In this document: positions 39,372-51,717 of the stretch, piece after piece
Numbering within the stretch: the stretch's first letter is position 1
Layout: every line of letters begins with the position of its first letter
Source of the DNA: Lentinus brumalis
Lineage: Eukaryota > Basidiomycota > Agaricomycetes > Polyporales > Polyporaceae
NCBI GenBank assembly: GCA_001792895.1
Contig: MARA01000026.1
Span: 310,001-374,000 of the forward strand
Direction: 5' to 3'
DNA: 64,000 bases
Notes under the pieces: model-generated
Told to the model about the DNA's origin: nothing
Databases searched by the model: none
Seen by the model: the letters and a program-made list of their open reading frames with translations, nothing else
Program-made: the position numbers and the translations under genes

Positions 39372-41487
39372 ATGGCCACTCTGCCCCGCCCCCATCCTCT
39401 TGCACACCTAGAGGTTTGCCCTCACTGCCGCAACTCCTGGCTCACACCCCCACGGCACTGCACTGGAGAGAACGAAGCGGCTCACGAGGATTGGTGGTAT
39501 GAGATGGTGAGTACATATCTTCGACCGAACCCTCTCAATCTAACTAACATCTGCAATGGAAGTGCCATTGCAAAATTCGTCCCGAGGACCCCTTGAATAA
39601 ATGTGAATACTTCGACTGGTGTGAGGAGCTGGGGAGGGGAAAGGCTGGCCTTATTCCCTACTCGGTGAATCGGCGCTGTCCTGGCATTGAGTGCTCTGGC
39701 TTGCGACGGGGACGCAAGGTCAACTTGCTCTGCTATTTTGGCCTCTGCAAGCAGTGCTGCGTCACTGCTCATCTCACTGTCATCGGCATCAAGGCGTGTA
39801 TTGTCAAGGATCACAACACCACGAAATCAGCCTGTCAAGCATATGCAAACGGTGAGCTATGTCGTCCAACTTGTGTGCATGCAGTAGTACTGAAGACATG
39901 CACCTGAAAGCACATCCCGACCATCTGGTAGATGTAGCACCCCCTCCAGAGGCCTGCGCTCGTCCCCCCTCCAGGATCCGCCCTCCAATCGGTGCCTCGT
40001 ACCGGGCTCCTGGTACTCGCACTCGAGCCACTGCCGCTCCTGCTGCTGCGGCACCCCCACGGGTTGCCCGTGCTGCCGCTCCTGCTCCTGCTCCTGAGCC
40101 CCGTCCTGTTGCCGCTGCCGCTCCGGCCCCTTCCGCTTCAGCCGTAGTCGCCGCCCCGACTCAGTCGCGTGACACTGCTGGGCCCTCTGCTGTGCGTCCC
40201 TCAAGTCTACATCACTCTTACGCAATCTCAATCTCCCCCGTCTATCAGCAGCAACTCATTCAGGCCCAGCTCAACGAGCGTGAGCGCTTCGATACCCAGT
40301 ATACGAGGAAGGCAGACGACGAGGAGGAGAAGAAGACAATTGAGATCTACTGGTGGTCGGAGGTGAGCCTGCTACCATCATTTGTCCTCGTCTCCCTCTC
40401 ATCTCCTGTAGAACGAGGAAGAACATGAGCTATTCATACTCGTGGCTCCCTATTACCCTAAGTTCCATCCCAAGGACTGCCCCGACCTCGTAGATCGCTT
40501 CCATGTCGACAAGGGCACGTTCCAGTACTTCATATGGCCCAAGTGGGACTGGGCAACTGGTACCCCTAACACGCCTCGGCGGGATCTGCTGTCAGCTGGC
40601 GGAGAACTCTATTACAGATCGACTGGAGTCAAGCGTGCTCCTGGTATGCCTATGCGAGGCGTTCGGCGCACGCTTTCATCAGTGTCATCTGATGCCGAAG
40701 AGGGCCCTAGTCCTGCATTACAGCGGTTCCGTTCGGGTGATTGGTACGTGCCTCAGGCTGGACAGTGTACTGTAAGATCTGCTAACCGTTTCATGGCAGG
40801 TCCTCATCGCTTCCGTCCACACCCTCACGCTCCTCGTCTTGTGCCTCATCCCGATCTTCCACTCCCTATGACATCACTCCCTCTTCGTCAGCACTCGATG
40901 TTCCCCTTCCCTCTCAAGAATCCTTCTTCAGTGAGGATTCGCTGCAAGGGGCCAGTGATATTGGCGCAAACACCACCGCTTATTCATCAAGCGGCGCTGC
41001 CAGCTACGGTCTTCCCACCCCCACAACCACTCCCGCTGCCCGTCGCGTTTTCACGCCTACCTCTCTTGCTCGCTCCGATAGCGGAAGTGGCTTTGGCACT
41101 CCCACAACATCCATGTCCCCACTCCCCGCTTTATTCCCTGGTCTACCTCACGCATCACTCATGTCAGATGCGCAACTGGATGCTGACGCACCTCGAGGTC
41201 GATCTGGCTGGCCCCTGAAGTATGTCATCGACATGGCGATCGGCTTTAATGCTATGCGCCTCCTTCAAAATGCTGGTATGGCTCAGTCTGTTGCATTCAT
41301 GGATGTATTTGGGTCGTTCGCGAAGAAGTGGAACTCCTCCACCTGGAGTGATAACCGCCGGGCATGGGAGGCTGCAGAGGCTGTGGAGGGGGAGGTAGAG
41401 CATTGGATCAAGCTAGGACGCACTGGTCCAGGCGAGTGGTCCAAATTCATGCAGAAATGGCGTCCATCGCGTCAATCTCGTAAATAA
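39372..41487 (+). CDS. Cys-rich multi-exon protein of unknown function
   Basis: Five exons give an unbroken 636-residue product: 39372-39506, 39563-39851, 39896-40362, 40412-40743, 40800-41487. The N-terminus is Cys-rich (CPHCRNSW, then CHCKIRPEDPLNKCEYFDWC and CYFGLCKQCC), probably zinc-binding; CHC...CEYFDW loosely recalls a GRF finger. An Ala/Pro-rich linker follows, then a conserved-looking domain (LFILVAPYYPKFHPKDCPDL, YFIWPKWDW), a Ser-rich stretch and a C-terminal helical part (WPLKYVIDMAIGFNAM, WSKFMQKW). Two of the introns use AAG acceptors, which is unusual. No function can be assigned. It looks like a lineage-specific fungal family, possibly tied to mobile elements. Confidence 0.65.
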
Positions 41488-41576
41488 ACATCTAGCACAT
41501 TCAATGTAATCAGCACTCCAAATGTATGACCTCCACGCAACACAGCGGCCAATACAACTCGCTATCAGGTCCTTTA

Positions 41577-41760
41577 GGTCGGCCATAAGCCCGAAGGCAT
41601 TCAGGGCCATTGGGTCGGTCATAATTGGGCAGGCGTTCAGGGGTTCCGGTCGGCCATAACCTGGCAGGCGTTCAGGGGTTCCGGTCGGGCCATAACCCCG
41701 CAGGCGTTCGGGCGTTCTGGTCGGCCATAACCCGCAGGCGTTCGGGCGTTCTGGTCAGTC
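41577..41760. repeat. Minisatellite, about five units of 34-36 bp
   Basis: Units run GGTCGGCCATAA...GCAGGCGTTCGGGCGTTC. It lies 90 bp after the Cys-rich gene. The remaining sequence to 41915 has no gene. Confidence 0.85.
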
Positions 41761-41915
41761 ACAAAGATTTAATCTGCAAGCGCGCCACTGCAATGCCTCT
41801 GATTCACAAGCAGAGTAAACACATTTTCGTTACATTGATATCAATAATTTTGCAGCTCCATGTATTCTACTTGCGCACTTCATTACACACTGGACTGTCC
41901 TATATAATCAATAGC

Positions 41916-43120
41916 TCATGAGTATGTATCAGACATGCGCAAGATCAATGCACATACCATATAACCATTCCAACGCTGTGAACCGGCATCCGAAACGAAA
42001 CGGCTCATGCACGACACAGAGGTAGCCCGTCCGCTCCCTGATACTGAGGCTGGTGTTTTGACCGTCACAGGCGGACACACATGCCTCATAATATCCCGTG
42101 AGCCTCCATACAGCCGCTGGCCCAAATGGTGCACGACGATCGCGCCGAACGCACTCAACAGCGTCCCCGGACATGTCAAAGAAATCGACCAAAGAGCCAC
42201 GATCGCCAAAGAAACGCTCTTGTCCGGGGCACAAATAATGTGCGCGCAGGCAAGGAGTGACCCCTGCAAGGACGCCAGGAAACGGTGTTCCTTGGGGGTA
42301 GTGGTGGCGGCCCCGGCCGGGACTAGAGTGGAGATGTCGCTGGACGCCGCTGTAAAGCCATACTTGCCCTCCAGCACGTTGAGGTGTGCCTTCAGGTCGA
42401 TCTCCTGGCGAGGGGTCAATGACTCGACGTCAGGCTGGAACGTGACCCTCCGAAGCGTGAGGGCAGGGTAGCCGCATCCAAAGGAGCCTGCGTCGAAGTA
42501 GTTCATGTGGGCAGTGAGCGCATGTCGAGCGGTGACAGGTTGCAGGGGGCTGTTAGTGACTGATACGAACAGGACGACGGTGGTGCCGGAAGGTAGGAAG
42601 AAGCGGCGTTCGTGCTCGTCAATCGGAATTGCAGGATTGCTCCTGGTGTCGTCTTCGCGCAGGTGCGTCGCGTTGAACTTCTCCTCCAGCTCCCGCTCAA
42701 TCCCCCACCCCTCCTTCTTCATCACAGCGACCTCTAACTCGTCACCGACTGCACGTTCCTCTCTCAGGAAAAACGCCAGGGCGGCCTCCCCGGTGATGAC
42801 TGCACGATAGTACGTCAGCATCTCCAGGAAGCCCTCCACGTCATCGACGAAGTGGCCGAGAATCCGATTGCGGGTCTGAATCAGCAGGGGCTTCACGATC
42901 TCTTCATTGCGTCTGCAGGCCCGACGCCAAGCCAGTAGTGACGGCAAGTCCAGCTCATCGAGTACTTCATCGAGGAGCTCTCGGGGCAGCCTATGCTCCT
43001 GTTGTTAGTGAGCACACTGGTGAGAGTCTGTGACGACTCACTGGAATACAGCAGGAGGATGTAGGGGTGCAAGGTGGTAGCCATGTCGTCCTTGCAACGG
43101 GGAGTGGTGACCGTAGACAT
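41916..43120 (-). CDS. F-box / nucleotidyltransferase-like protein
   Basis: A first exon from the ATG at 43120 (MSTVTTPRCKDDMATTLHPY) ends near 43042 at a GTGAGT donor. The large exon begins near 42998 with RLPRELLDEVLDELDLPSLL, an F-box-like start, then YYRAVITGEAALAFF, which corresponds to the SGSNALxFF motif of a mushroom-expanded family that joins an F-box to a nucleotidyltransferase-like fold. The usual acidic SDLDLYV active-site segment is replaced by VGDELEVAV, so catalysis is doubtful. FVSVTNSPLQPV and AHMNYFDAGSFGCGYP also fit that family. The first splice junction does not resolve in phase. The C-terminal 100 residues may contain an unspliced intron. Confidence 0.5.
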
Positions 43121-43945
43121 TATAATCTGGCCGCTGATCAGATATCGTGTGTCAAGATGCGCCAAGTGCATCGATCAGAATTCCGCTGCTTCCGCTACCT
43201 GCGGTATGCACTAGGAAGCCGTCTTGATCTGTGCCTTGTAGCACGTCCGGCTCAGAGTCTACACATAGTCGTTGCGAGGTTCTACGATAGTTCAAGGGAA
43301 GCAAGCAGCGCATTGAAGCTGTACTATGATGTGCACAATGTACTGGGCATATAAGGCAGGGGAGAGGAAGTAGCTCAGCGCTCTTGGGTGGTTTGTGTGG
43401 CAGTGCACCTACCGTTTGTGGTAATTCAGCTATCTCTCCATCTAACCTCCAACGTGGAACCACTCATCGCTCACAATAACGCTTAACTTACTTCCTCTCC
43501 CTCCCTCAAAGTACATTAAAAGTCTTCGATGTGGGTGCCTCCCACCTGTTCAGACTCAAGGCTCGCAAAGCTTCTACAGTGAGTACTATAGTAACTAGGG
43601 AGTAAGTAGCTCCGTCGATCATATGCAAGATCCACGCTGCTGTCAATCGGTGGAGTCCTAGCCCGACGATATAGTTCTACCGCGCTGCTTGCAAGGCTCC
43701 GCCCGAAAATGTGTCATTACTGCTCATTGGACCCGTAAGTTCAGTAAAGATCGATAAGTATGGGCCGCTGTTGATTGACCTTCACTGTTATTAGGCTGGG
43801 CATATGATTCTACTACAAGAGCCTGCCTGCTCCGCTTCAAACCTGGCATCTCCGCTTAGCACGCCCGCGAAACCTGTTGCCTGCAGGTCGACGTGTCTCC
43901 CAAGAACCTCTCCGTCCTTCAGCCTTTCCGCCCCCAGCACTCAAC
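43121..43945. other. Intergenic, no gene seen
   Basis: Short frames only; presumably the divergent promoters of the two flanking genes. Confidence 0.4.
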
Positions 43946-46900
43946 ATGCCTATCGTCACCATGGCTGATTTGTATCCTCGTGTGGAAATTGCTGCCGATC
44001 ACCTGTGAGTTTTGTTTCTCTTATCCTCCCGCAGTTTTCGCGTTCTCCAGACTGAAGCTTCAAGCGGTCGCTGATTGTCTCTACCCATCAGCGAATGCTT
44101 GGGCCTCAACGACTTGAGGGTGAGTATTCTGTGCGTACCTGTCTGCGCACACCCACTCACAGCCACCAACAGGCCGTGCTGCGTGGCTGGTATTCTGGCA
44201 CGGTCAAAATACCGGCCGTCAACCTGCTCAAGACCCGCGAAGACGCCCTCAACAAGATTCTGGAAGAGAAGGTCGATGCCTCATGGGTTAGAGTTCAAGA
44301 GTGGGCTGCCCTCGATCAGTCCCCGACCCCTCCTGGAAGAGCGTCGAAGCGGGCATGGGGTGTGGACGGCTCCTTAGCCACCATTGTGAGGGAGGGACGA
44401 TTTGATCTTGCCACTTTGCCGGTAAGATATTCTCCTGCCATCTCTGCACCAGGCCCCATGTGATTGTACTAACATGGATATAGGAAAACATACTGTCTAC
44501 CCTGCGGAAGGCTGCCGAGGATCAGCATCGTCGGGACAGTAGCCCCTTGTCAACCGCTGACGGCAGTTCAGATGCAGAGGGAACAACAGATGGAGAGGGA
44601 GTGACGTCTCCTGTAGGTGCCCCTCCATTGCTGCACCATACCATCCCTCCTCCCGTCCAATCTGCTCCTCTTCCCCTGGCATCGCGCATCGTCGAGTCAC
44701 CGCCCGTCCAGACCGCATCGCCCATCCAGTCCGTGTCGCGCGTCCCGAGTGCGTCAGCGCTCGTCGAGTCTGCGTCGCTCCTTGAGACTGCGTCCGCCGT
44801 CAAGTCGTTGCCAATCGACACTGCGCCGCCTGTCGAGACCGCGCCAGAGACCGCGCTGTCCGTCGAGACCGTGTCACTCGTCGAGTCGTCGCTCAGCGAG
44901 TCTGCGTCCGCCGTCCAGACCGCGTCACCCATCCAGACCGCGTCGCCCATCCAGTCTGCGTCGCCCATCCAGTCTGTGTCGCGCGTCCCGACTGCGTCAC
45001 CGCTCGTCGAGTCTGCGACGCTCCTTGAGTCTGCGTCCACTGTCGAGTCGTTGCCCGTCGAGACTGCGCCGCCTGTCGAGACCGCGCCAGAGACTGCGCC
45101 ATCCGCACAGACCGTGTCACTCGTCGAGTCGTCGCTCGGCGAGTCTGCGTCCCCCGTCGAGACCGCGCTGCTCGTCCAGTCTGCACCGCTCGTCGAGTCT
45201 GCACCGGCGGTCTCGACGGCGCCCACCGTCCAGTCTGCACCCGCCGTCCAGTCCGCGCCCGCCATCGAGGGCACGCCGCTCGGCCAGTCTGCGCTGCTCG
45301 TTGAGTCTGCATCGCCCGTTGAGTCTGCATCGCCCGTCGAGTCTGTGCCGCCCGTCAAGCTGTCTGCGGCGCGCATTGAGTCTGCTCCTCTTCCCACCAC
45401 TGCGGAACGGCCCAACGTCCATGCGCACAGCAGTGCAGCTGCCGATGAGGAAGCGGAGGAGTCGGAGGCCGACATCACTCCTGAGCACGATGCACCGGTG
45501 TCAGAAAGCGATGCCTCTCAGGCTGATGACAAGTACATCGCTAGTGATACTGCTTCCACTTCGGAGCAGTCGGAGGGTGAGCCAGAGGAAGACATGCTGT
45601 CAGCACAGGAGGAGGAGAGGGTGGCTGCCCCGAAGAAGTTGAAGAAGTCCACCGTCACCCCAAGCAGAAGGCTGCCGAACTGAAGAAAGCAATTGTAAGT
45701 GGGACATACGTACAGACGCGTGTGCATCACTAACTTGACCTTGTTTCACTAGAAGGCCTCCGGCGTCGGCACACAACAAAAGGGAGACATTGCCGCCGTT
45801 GGCCGGGACGCTCGTATGGTGAGCAACAAGCATCCTGATGGTTTGCCCCTCCTCTCCAAGCTGGATGGTATTCCCCTCAATCTCGACTTGGACACTGGTG
45901 CCGTCACTGCCAAGGCAAGCGATCTCGTCGACGCTCTGATTGATCTGGCATTTGACCTTGAAGGTACGCGCTATTGGGATCTCATAGAGCATCAATGACT
46001 CATTAACGTTCTCAGATAATTTCTACATCAGCGTCCCTACAGAGCTTGAGGGTCAGGAGTTCTTCTGGCGAGTTGCAGGCGTCGATCACGCTGGTGACAT
46101 CCGCGTGTATTCACCTCAAGCGCTCCTACCGCTGGTGAAGTTCGACGAGGCCAAGAAGATACCTGGGTATCAGGGAGTGTACTGGAAGTGGCGCTTCCGC
46201 GTCGACCCGGTATGTTGTCTTGCCCCGTTACTTGTACAGTGCAGAGACTCATGAGATGCTGACAGGCTGGCGAGACACCGGCCGTGAAGCATGAGCGCTC
46301 CGACAGGGAGGAGCCCTCTCGCGCCGTCCGTGCTCGGCAAGACAAGACACCAGCTCCTAAGGCCGAGCCGCCAGAGCCGGCCCACGGCCAGAGTTATACT
46401 GCACAGGAGATCAAGGATGCGATCATGACTTGGCTCTGCCGGTGTGAGAACGGCAGGTTTAGCAAGTCCAAGTCGGTCTGGGAGATTCAGACCCTTCCCA
46501 AGGGCCCCGCACAGAGCATCCGCACGCTCTTTCGTTGGAGCCAGGCCGTCATGCTCCTCTGCTCTCTGGACCGCACCGACAATACCGCTCCTCCAGCAGG
46601 CCGCAATCGCAAGATCACCCAAGTCTTGATTGGTGAGTTCTTGGGTCGCGGCGCTGACTGGGTACGAGATGCAGTCAAGTTGCGCTCGCTCCTGGTGACC
46701 TATTCTGAGCACCGCCGGCTCAAGAAGACTCTTCGGGAGTGGCACAAGCAGGGACGTCTGTTTGGTGTCAGCAAGATGCTCGATCGGTGCACTACAATCG
46801 TCAACGGCGGGGACGACGACTCTGACGAAGACGATTATGACGATGATGTAGAGATGTACGACCCCAATGCTGGGGACGTGGATGAAGACCCCGAGAACGC

Positions 46901-46946
46901 TGACTATCTCGGTGAAGTGTTCCTTGGCAAGCCTGCCAAGAAATAG
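43946..46946 (+). CDS. Repeat-rich hypothetical protein with one frameshift
   Basis: Seven exons: 43946-44004, 44092-44119, 44173-44421, 44484-45694, 45753-45963, 46016-46209, 46266-46946. All junctions agree in phase except that exon 4 is 1211 nt, one short of a multiple of three: its frame breaks at a run of C near 45658-45661. With one more base the product would be 877 residues. Order: a small N-terminal domain (LGLNDLRAVLRGWYSGTVKI), about 220 residues of VES/VQS/VET-Ala-Pro repeats, an acidic stretch, a Lys-rich segment, a conserved-looking domain (HPDGLPLLSKLDGIPLNLDL), a Tyr/Trp-rich part (VYWKWRFRVDP), and a C-terminus ending in a poly-Asp region. Function unknown. Confidence 0.65.
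44729..45360 (+). repeat. Coding tandem repeats with an internal duplication
   Basis: The Val-Glu-Ser/Val-Gln-Ser repeats include a larger duplication: the stretch starting SRVPSASALVESASLLE (about 44729) recurs about 250 bp on as SRVPTASPLVESATLLE, with each copy followed by the same order of sub-repeats. Confidence 0.8.
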
Positions 46947-48490
46947 GGGACCGGCTACGTACAGTTGTGTATAAGAAATTTATTGCGTTATGAATTCTAC
47001 TGTAGCCTCTGCCCACTACATCCGGGTTTTTAGCCGGGTTGTGGGAAGCCTGTGGGTGTGCGGGAAGCCTGCGGGTGTGCAGGAAGCTTGCAGGTGTGCG
47101 GGAAGCCTGCAGGTGTGCGGCAAGCCTGCGGGGCTGCGGGTGTGCCAGAAACTTGCGGGTGTGCAGCATGGACTCACAGCATTTGCGGAGGACTAACACG
47201 TTCTAAAAAGTACATCAGTCAGACTGTGTTGGAGGCGTGGTGAGACGCGTTCCTCGAATCAGCCCCGAGGCACGTTTCGAAACCCCGTCAGAGTTATGGC
47301 AGATTTCTTCTCTCTGGTCTCCGCCGCAGAGCACCGTGCCGCGGCGGCAGACGACGACATGTCCGACGACGAGGTGGCTTCCAGGTGATGGTGGAGAGGA
47401 GGCATCATCATTGATCACCGAATTTGGCAATCGAAGCGCTCATCTGCTTGCACTCACAAACACCTGCGGCATTCATTGCATACTTCTTGTATTGATGGAC
47501 GGAGTAAGTACAATAAGCATCCAGCTTCAGAGGTATCTCCACCCTCGACTCTACCATTCAACTCCCATCTCTAGCATGTGGAATCATCCAAATGGTCCGG
47601 TATGGTAGAGGTCACGTGACGCGTGTATCTGAAACTCTATCTCATTTAAGGTTCGTTCAACAAGGTCATGTGCATGACGTGTCGCGACACGGCCTGCTGG
47701 ACTAAAAGGGACGCGCGACCACAACAATGCCCTCATGGTCGCCCTCCCCCTCGACAGTTCCTCCGGCGAGGGCGTACCTGCGGCAAGAGGGCCCCCAAGG
47801 CATATGGCCCCATCATCAAGAATCCTTCATACAATTGTTAAGTATCTGTAGGTGTTTCATTGTACAGCGGCACAGTAAAGTAACCGTTCATCTTTTACTG
47901 CTCGCGTACTCGTCGACTTGTCTCTGGGTCTCGCTGTCCTATTGTACATAAATCTATTGAGCTTGGCTGGTCTCTGCATTGGGCCTGGTCACTGGGATCG
48001 TAATCTAGCACCGCGCTGCGTGAAGCTCGTCTTTCAGGCAACTGCATGGTGGTCTTTCCTTCTTGTAACTCGCGACTGGAAAGGCTTGCTCTTCGTTGTC
48101 TAGTATCTAGACGAGATGAGGTGAGTGAGAGGTACGTACAGAGTGTGGCCTCCCCCGGTATGTTCAACCCTTTCCATGCCCTCGCCCCTGCGCTCGCCCC
48201 ACGCCGCCACAGTGATATACGCTCTTGAGTGTCGGGCCATGCTATGACAGCGGTCGGTCTTCGACTTTGCGCGCCCGCAAACTGCGACGTGCGCTGCGAC
48301 GAAGACACGGAGCACGGCCTGTACTTGCGGCGCGCTCCGTGCCTCCGTCTCCCAGCTCCAGGGGCGTCCTGCACTGTTCCTATCTTCATTTTGTGTCGTG
48401 CACGCGGAGAGTAGTCGCGTCGCGATACGCACCCCGGACCGTTTTCGATGGTCGATAGTCCATTGAATGGGCCGGTGTTCGAAGTCGCCT
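46947..48490. other. Intergenic with minisatellite
   Basis: Contains the minisatellite at 47030-47165 and a 30-codon forward frame from the ATG at 47296 (MADFFSLVSAAEHRAAAADD) that could be the first exon of a lost gene. Nothing else supportable. Confidence 0.3.
47030..47165. repeat. Minisatellite, units of about 20 bp
   Basis: Imperfect tandem copies of GTGTGCGGGAAGCCTGCGG. Confidence 0.85.
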
Positions 48491-48499
48491 GAAGATGTG

Positions 48500-48790
48500 A
48501 GTGAGAATATGTCGAATGCGAGGCACCACTTGCCGTCCTCTTCCGCGACCTCCTCGACGCGCGCAAGGCGCGCGTCGACCTCCTTCATCTGCTTCACGAT
48601 CTTGCCAAAGTCCGTCGTGCCGGTCAGCGCGTTGCACCCAGTGCGCTTCTGGAGAATGTCCTCGGCCTCGGTGACTTGCACGTTCACGGCGACACGCGGT
48701 CGTGCGACATGCGCCCGGCGCGGTTGGTGTAGTGGAAGATGAGCCCTTTCATGCCGCCTGGCGCTGTCCACGATCGTGCCCGCGTCACGC
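48500..48790 (-). pseudogene. Acetate kinase relic
   Basis: Reverse-strand fragments in two frames match the middle of acetate kinase in the right order: LIFHYTNRAGRMSHD, then VTEAEDILQKRTGCNALTGTTDFGKIVKQM and LAFDIF. Intact enzymes continue with a helix and a GGIGE motif; neither is found downstream, and the upstream N-terminal half with the substrate-binding motifs was not found either. A stop lies between the first two fragments. I infer a truncated pseudogene of the fungal acetate kinase of the phosphoketolase pathway. Confidence 0.6.
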
Positions 48791-48924
48791 GCGCGGGCCT
48801 GCGTAGCACGCACGATGTCGCGAGACCGTGCGGTATTGCTGCTACACATCGTTCGCGGGGCGCATTGACGAGATCTCTTGAGTCTTGATGATGGGGGACT
48901 CGTGATAGCCAGAGGAGACCAGAG

Positions 48925-49085
48925 GGACAGCAAGAGGAGAGCGAGAAGCAGGGAGACGAGAGCATGAAAGCAGGGTACGAGAGCAGGGAGGGCGAGACGA
49001 GACCAGAGCAGAGAGAAGGAGACGAGAGCAGAGAGAAGGAGACGAGAGCACAGAGACGGACACGAGAGCACAGAGAGAGAGCGCC
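48925..49085. repeat. Purine-rich minisatellite
   Basis: Imperfect copies of GAGCAGAGAGAAGGAGACGA: a long purine-only strand of the kind that can form triplex DNA. Confidence 0.8.
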
Positions 49086-50874
49086 CAAGAGTGGCACATG
49101 ACCATGACGGTGTCTGCCTCTCACAGGGTTAGGGTCTCCCCTCTCCAATGCTCCGTCTCTCTCTGCGCTCTCGCCTCGCCCGTGGCTCGCTCCGCACTCC
49201 TGTCTGCCGACCTCTTGCTGCGCCTGACTCGACTGTGTGCCCCGGGCCTCAACATACGCCTTCAACCTGCGCCTTCAACCTGCGCTGCACCGAGGTTCGA
49301 TCGCGACTTGGCTTGCTGCGCCCTCAACGTCAACGTTCGCCCGCTCACGCGTTCAGGTGTTGCCGCGCTGTTGGATTGGAATGAGGTCAGGGCACGGATA
49401 GGTGAAAGATTCAAGGTACGTACGTGTGTTGTCCTCTCTCGCCCATCTGGGACTCGCTCCTCCAAGTCTGCGTCGAGCTGAGACGCAGCCAAGCGCGGCC
49501 TCAGCTCTCTCCCCGGCCCCCAGCAATCGTCTCATACGTCACGCACCCCTGCGGCCACGCCCCTCCCCGTCCGTAGTCGTCTCCCTCCGCTTCTGAATCG
49601 CCCTCCGGAGGCGACCCCAACTCTCAGCCCGAGTCCTAGGGTGGAGCTTCTGCGTCGGCGTCCCAGTCCGCGTTCCAGAGACGACACGGTGCGGACGGCG
49701 AGCCTCGAGTTCGCAAAGTCGCCCTTGGGCCCGGGCTTATGGCTCGAAAGCACTTGGGGCTGCGCGCCCCTCGCGCACGTCGCCCTCTGGTCGCTCGCGG
49801 TCCTTCGGTTCCGCCAGCCAAGTGGCGATTACGAGCGCATAGGCGGGCGGGGTCCTCAGAATGTGTGTACCCGTTGTCCTGTATGTTGGGCTTGCGTGGG
49901 GATGCGGGAGCGCGGAGGTCGGGACTTGGTGCCGGCGTGAGGGCACCAAGTCGTAACGCGTGCGACTGCGGGCTGCCGTCCAGAATGCGAGAACGTAGCT
50001 GCGACGAGCGTCCGCTGGCTGGGCGGAGCGCAGCCAACATGATGGCTGTTCTCAAGACCGGGGCGTGAGGCCTGAGGGTTCAGCAGCCCCGTTGTAGCAC
50101 CAGCGACGGGGACGCTCTTGTGCACCCTCGCCATCTCGGCCCCAGCCAGATACGTAGCCATTCCGAGGCGCGCCAGCATGGCGGTACGTGCTGCGTTCAC
50201 AGCGAGACGGAGCGGCGCGGCTCGGCTCTGGCCTTCCATCCAGTGCACAGTCCCCCGTCGCTCATGCGCTCCAAGTCCCCGAACATGCCCGCGACGAGGC
50301 TTGCAACCCGCGGCAAGCCCCTGTCCTCGAACACCCCCGGGGCAAGCAAAAGTGTCCGACGCCTCGAGAGCGTCCCGACTGAGCCCGAGGGCGATGGACC
50401 AGCTGTCGACCAGGTGAGTCCGCTGCAGACCTCGCGCGCAGAGCGAGCATGAGATCAGGAACCTTGGTCAGTACCCCACCCACGCTGCGCAGCAGAAGCA
50501 TGACGCACCCACCGCGTCCCAGATGTTCGACTTCGAGACGCAGGAACACGGGCAGCGTGCTCTGATGGCGCACCAGACTCACCGTTCGCGGCGCTCTCAT
50601 TCCGCCGCAGCCGTTCGCGAACGCGCCATCGCAACCATCCCGAGCCCGACATATACGTGACATCTCAGATTCGTACGGGATTGACGCGACCCCCGCGAAG
50701 AAGAAGAGCCACCGGACGACGAGCAGCTCGATGCGGGTGCGAGTGTGTGGGATCCAGGTGAGTCTTGTCTAGCCCGTATCTTTGAACACCTCCCCGCGGC
50801 GCGCGACATCCCACGCAAACGCGTCCGACACCTCGACAGCGTGCCGACTGTGCTGCGCTAGCACGGTCGGCAAT

Positions 50875-51045
50875 GTGTCCTGGAAGCCCGAAAGCGTCGT
50901 GGAAACCCGATAGCATCCTGCAAGCCCGAGAGCAAGCCGGAAGCTCGCCAGGGTCACGGAAGCCTGGAAGCGTCCCGGGAGCCTGAAAGCGTCCTGAAAG
51001 CCCGCAAGCAAGACGGAAGCCCGAGGGCGTCCCGGGAGCCCGAAA
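50875..51045. repeat. Minisatellite, units of about 21-24 bp
   Basis: Imperfect copies of GGAAGCCCGAAAGCGTCCT. Confidence 0.8.
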
Positions 51046-51717
51046 CCTTTCGATCCGACCGCTTGATCGTGAGGTCGATGTCCTCGGACACCTTCACGCC
51101 GACGCGCTGGAGGTCGATGAAGCCCCCGCGGCGCTCGCGATTGGGCAGCCCGTCCTTGGAGTTCGCGATCGAGCGCAGGACAATGTCTCACTCATTGTGC
51201 TGCGGTGGGAGCAAACTCGAGGATGCTATTGAACCCCGACGCCACGCTCACGCCTGCGTTCTTGTCATGGTATTGGAAGGGCGAGAAGCCTCTGCGGCGG
51301 TCTCGGCAGAGTCGCCTACATGCTCAGCGGCGTCGGTGAGAGGGAGGCGCAGGAAGGAGGTGAAGTCGTCGGCAACATCGTCCGAGACTTGCGGGAAGAG
51401 GGATGCAAGGATGATGTCCGCATGCCTGCATCCCCGGTCTAACGCGACACCTCGATCGCTCATTCTCACCCGGACAGAATCGTCGTGTACCCCGGCCCTC
51501 TAGAACCGATCTATGTACATGTATCTCCACTCAATACACACCGATTATGCTATTTCAGGCGCGTCGCGGCACTTGTACTGGGCCGCGTGACAGTGGTCTC
51601 GCCTGCTCCTGCCGGCGAGTGCATGGTGTTCAAGTGTATATGTATATGACTCTTGCTCACGTCTCCCTCACCTTGCCCGTGGTCATCGGTCGCTCGCCCT
51701 GTTAAACTTGCGGCAAC

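Larger units (their letters stand above)
48800..51717. other. Gene-poor stretch with two minisatellites
   Basis: Arg/Ala/Pro-rich frames run on both strands because of GC-rich repeats. No splice-consistent gene. Includes the purine-rich repeat at 48925-49085 and the 21-bp-type repeat at 50875-51045. Confidence 0.3.

Noticed and set aside
44522..45478. 318-codon reverse-strand frame rich in Asp/Ser/Thr/Ala
   Set aside because: It is the mirror of the coding repeats of the forward gene; the splice chain supports the forward strand.
50769..51191. 140-codon reverse frame with GFQD/LPGRFQ repeats as a gene
   Set aside because: The repeats come from a minisatellite, and there is no supporting splice structure or flanking domain.
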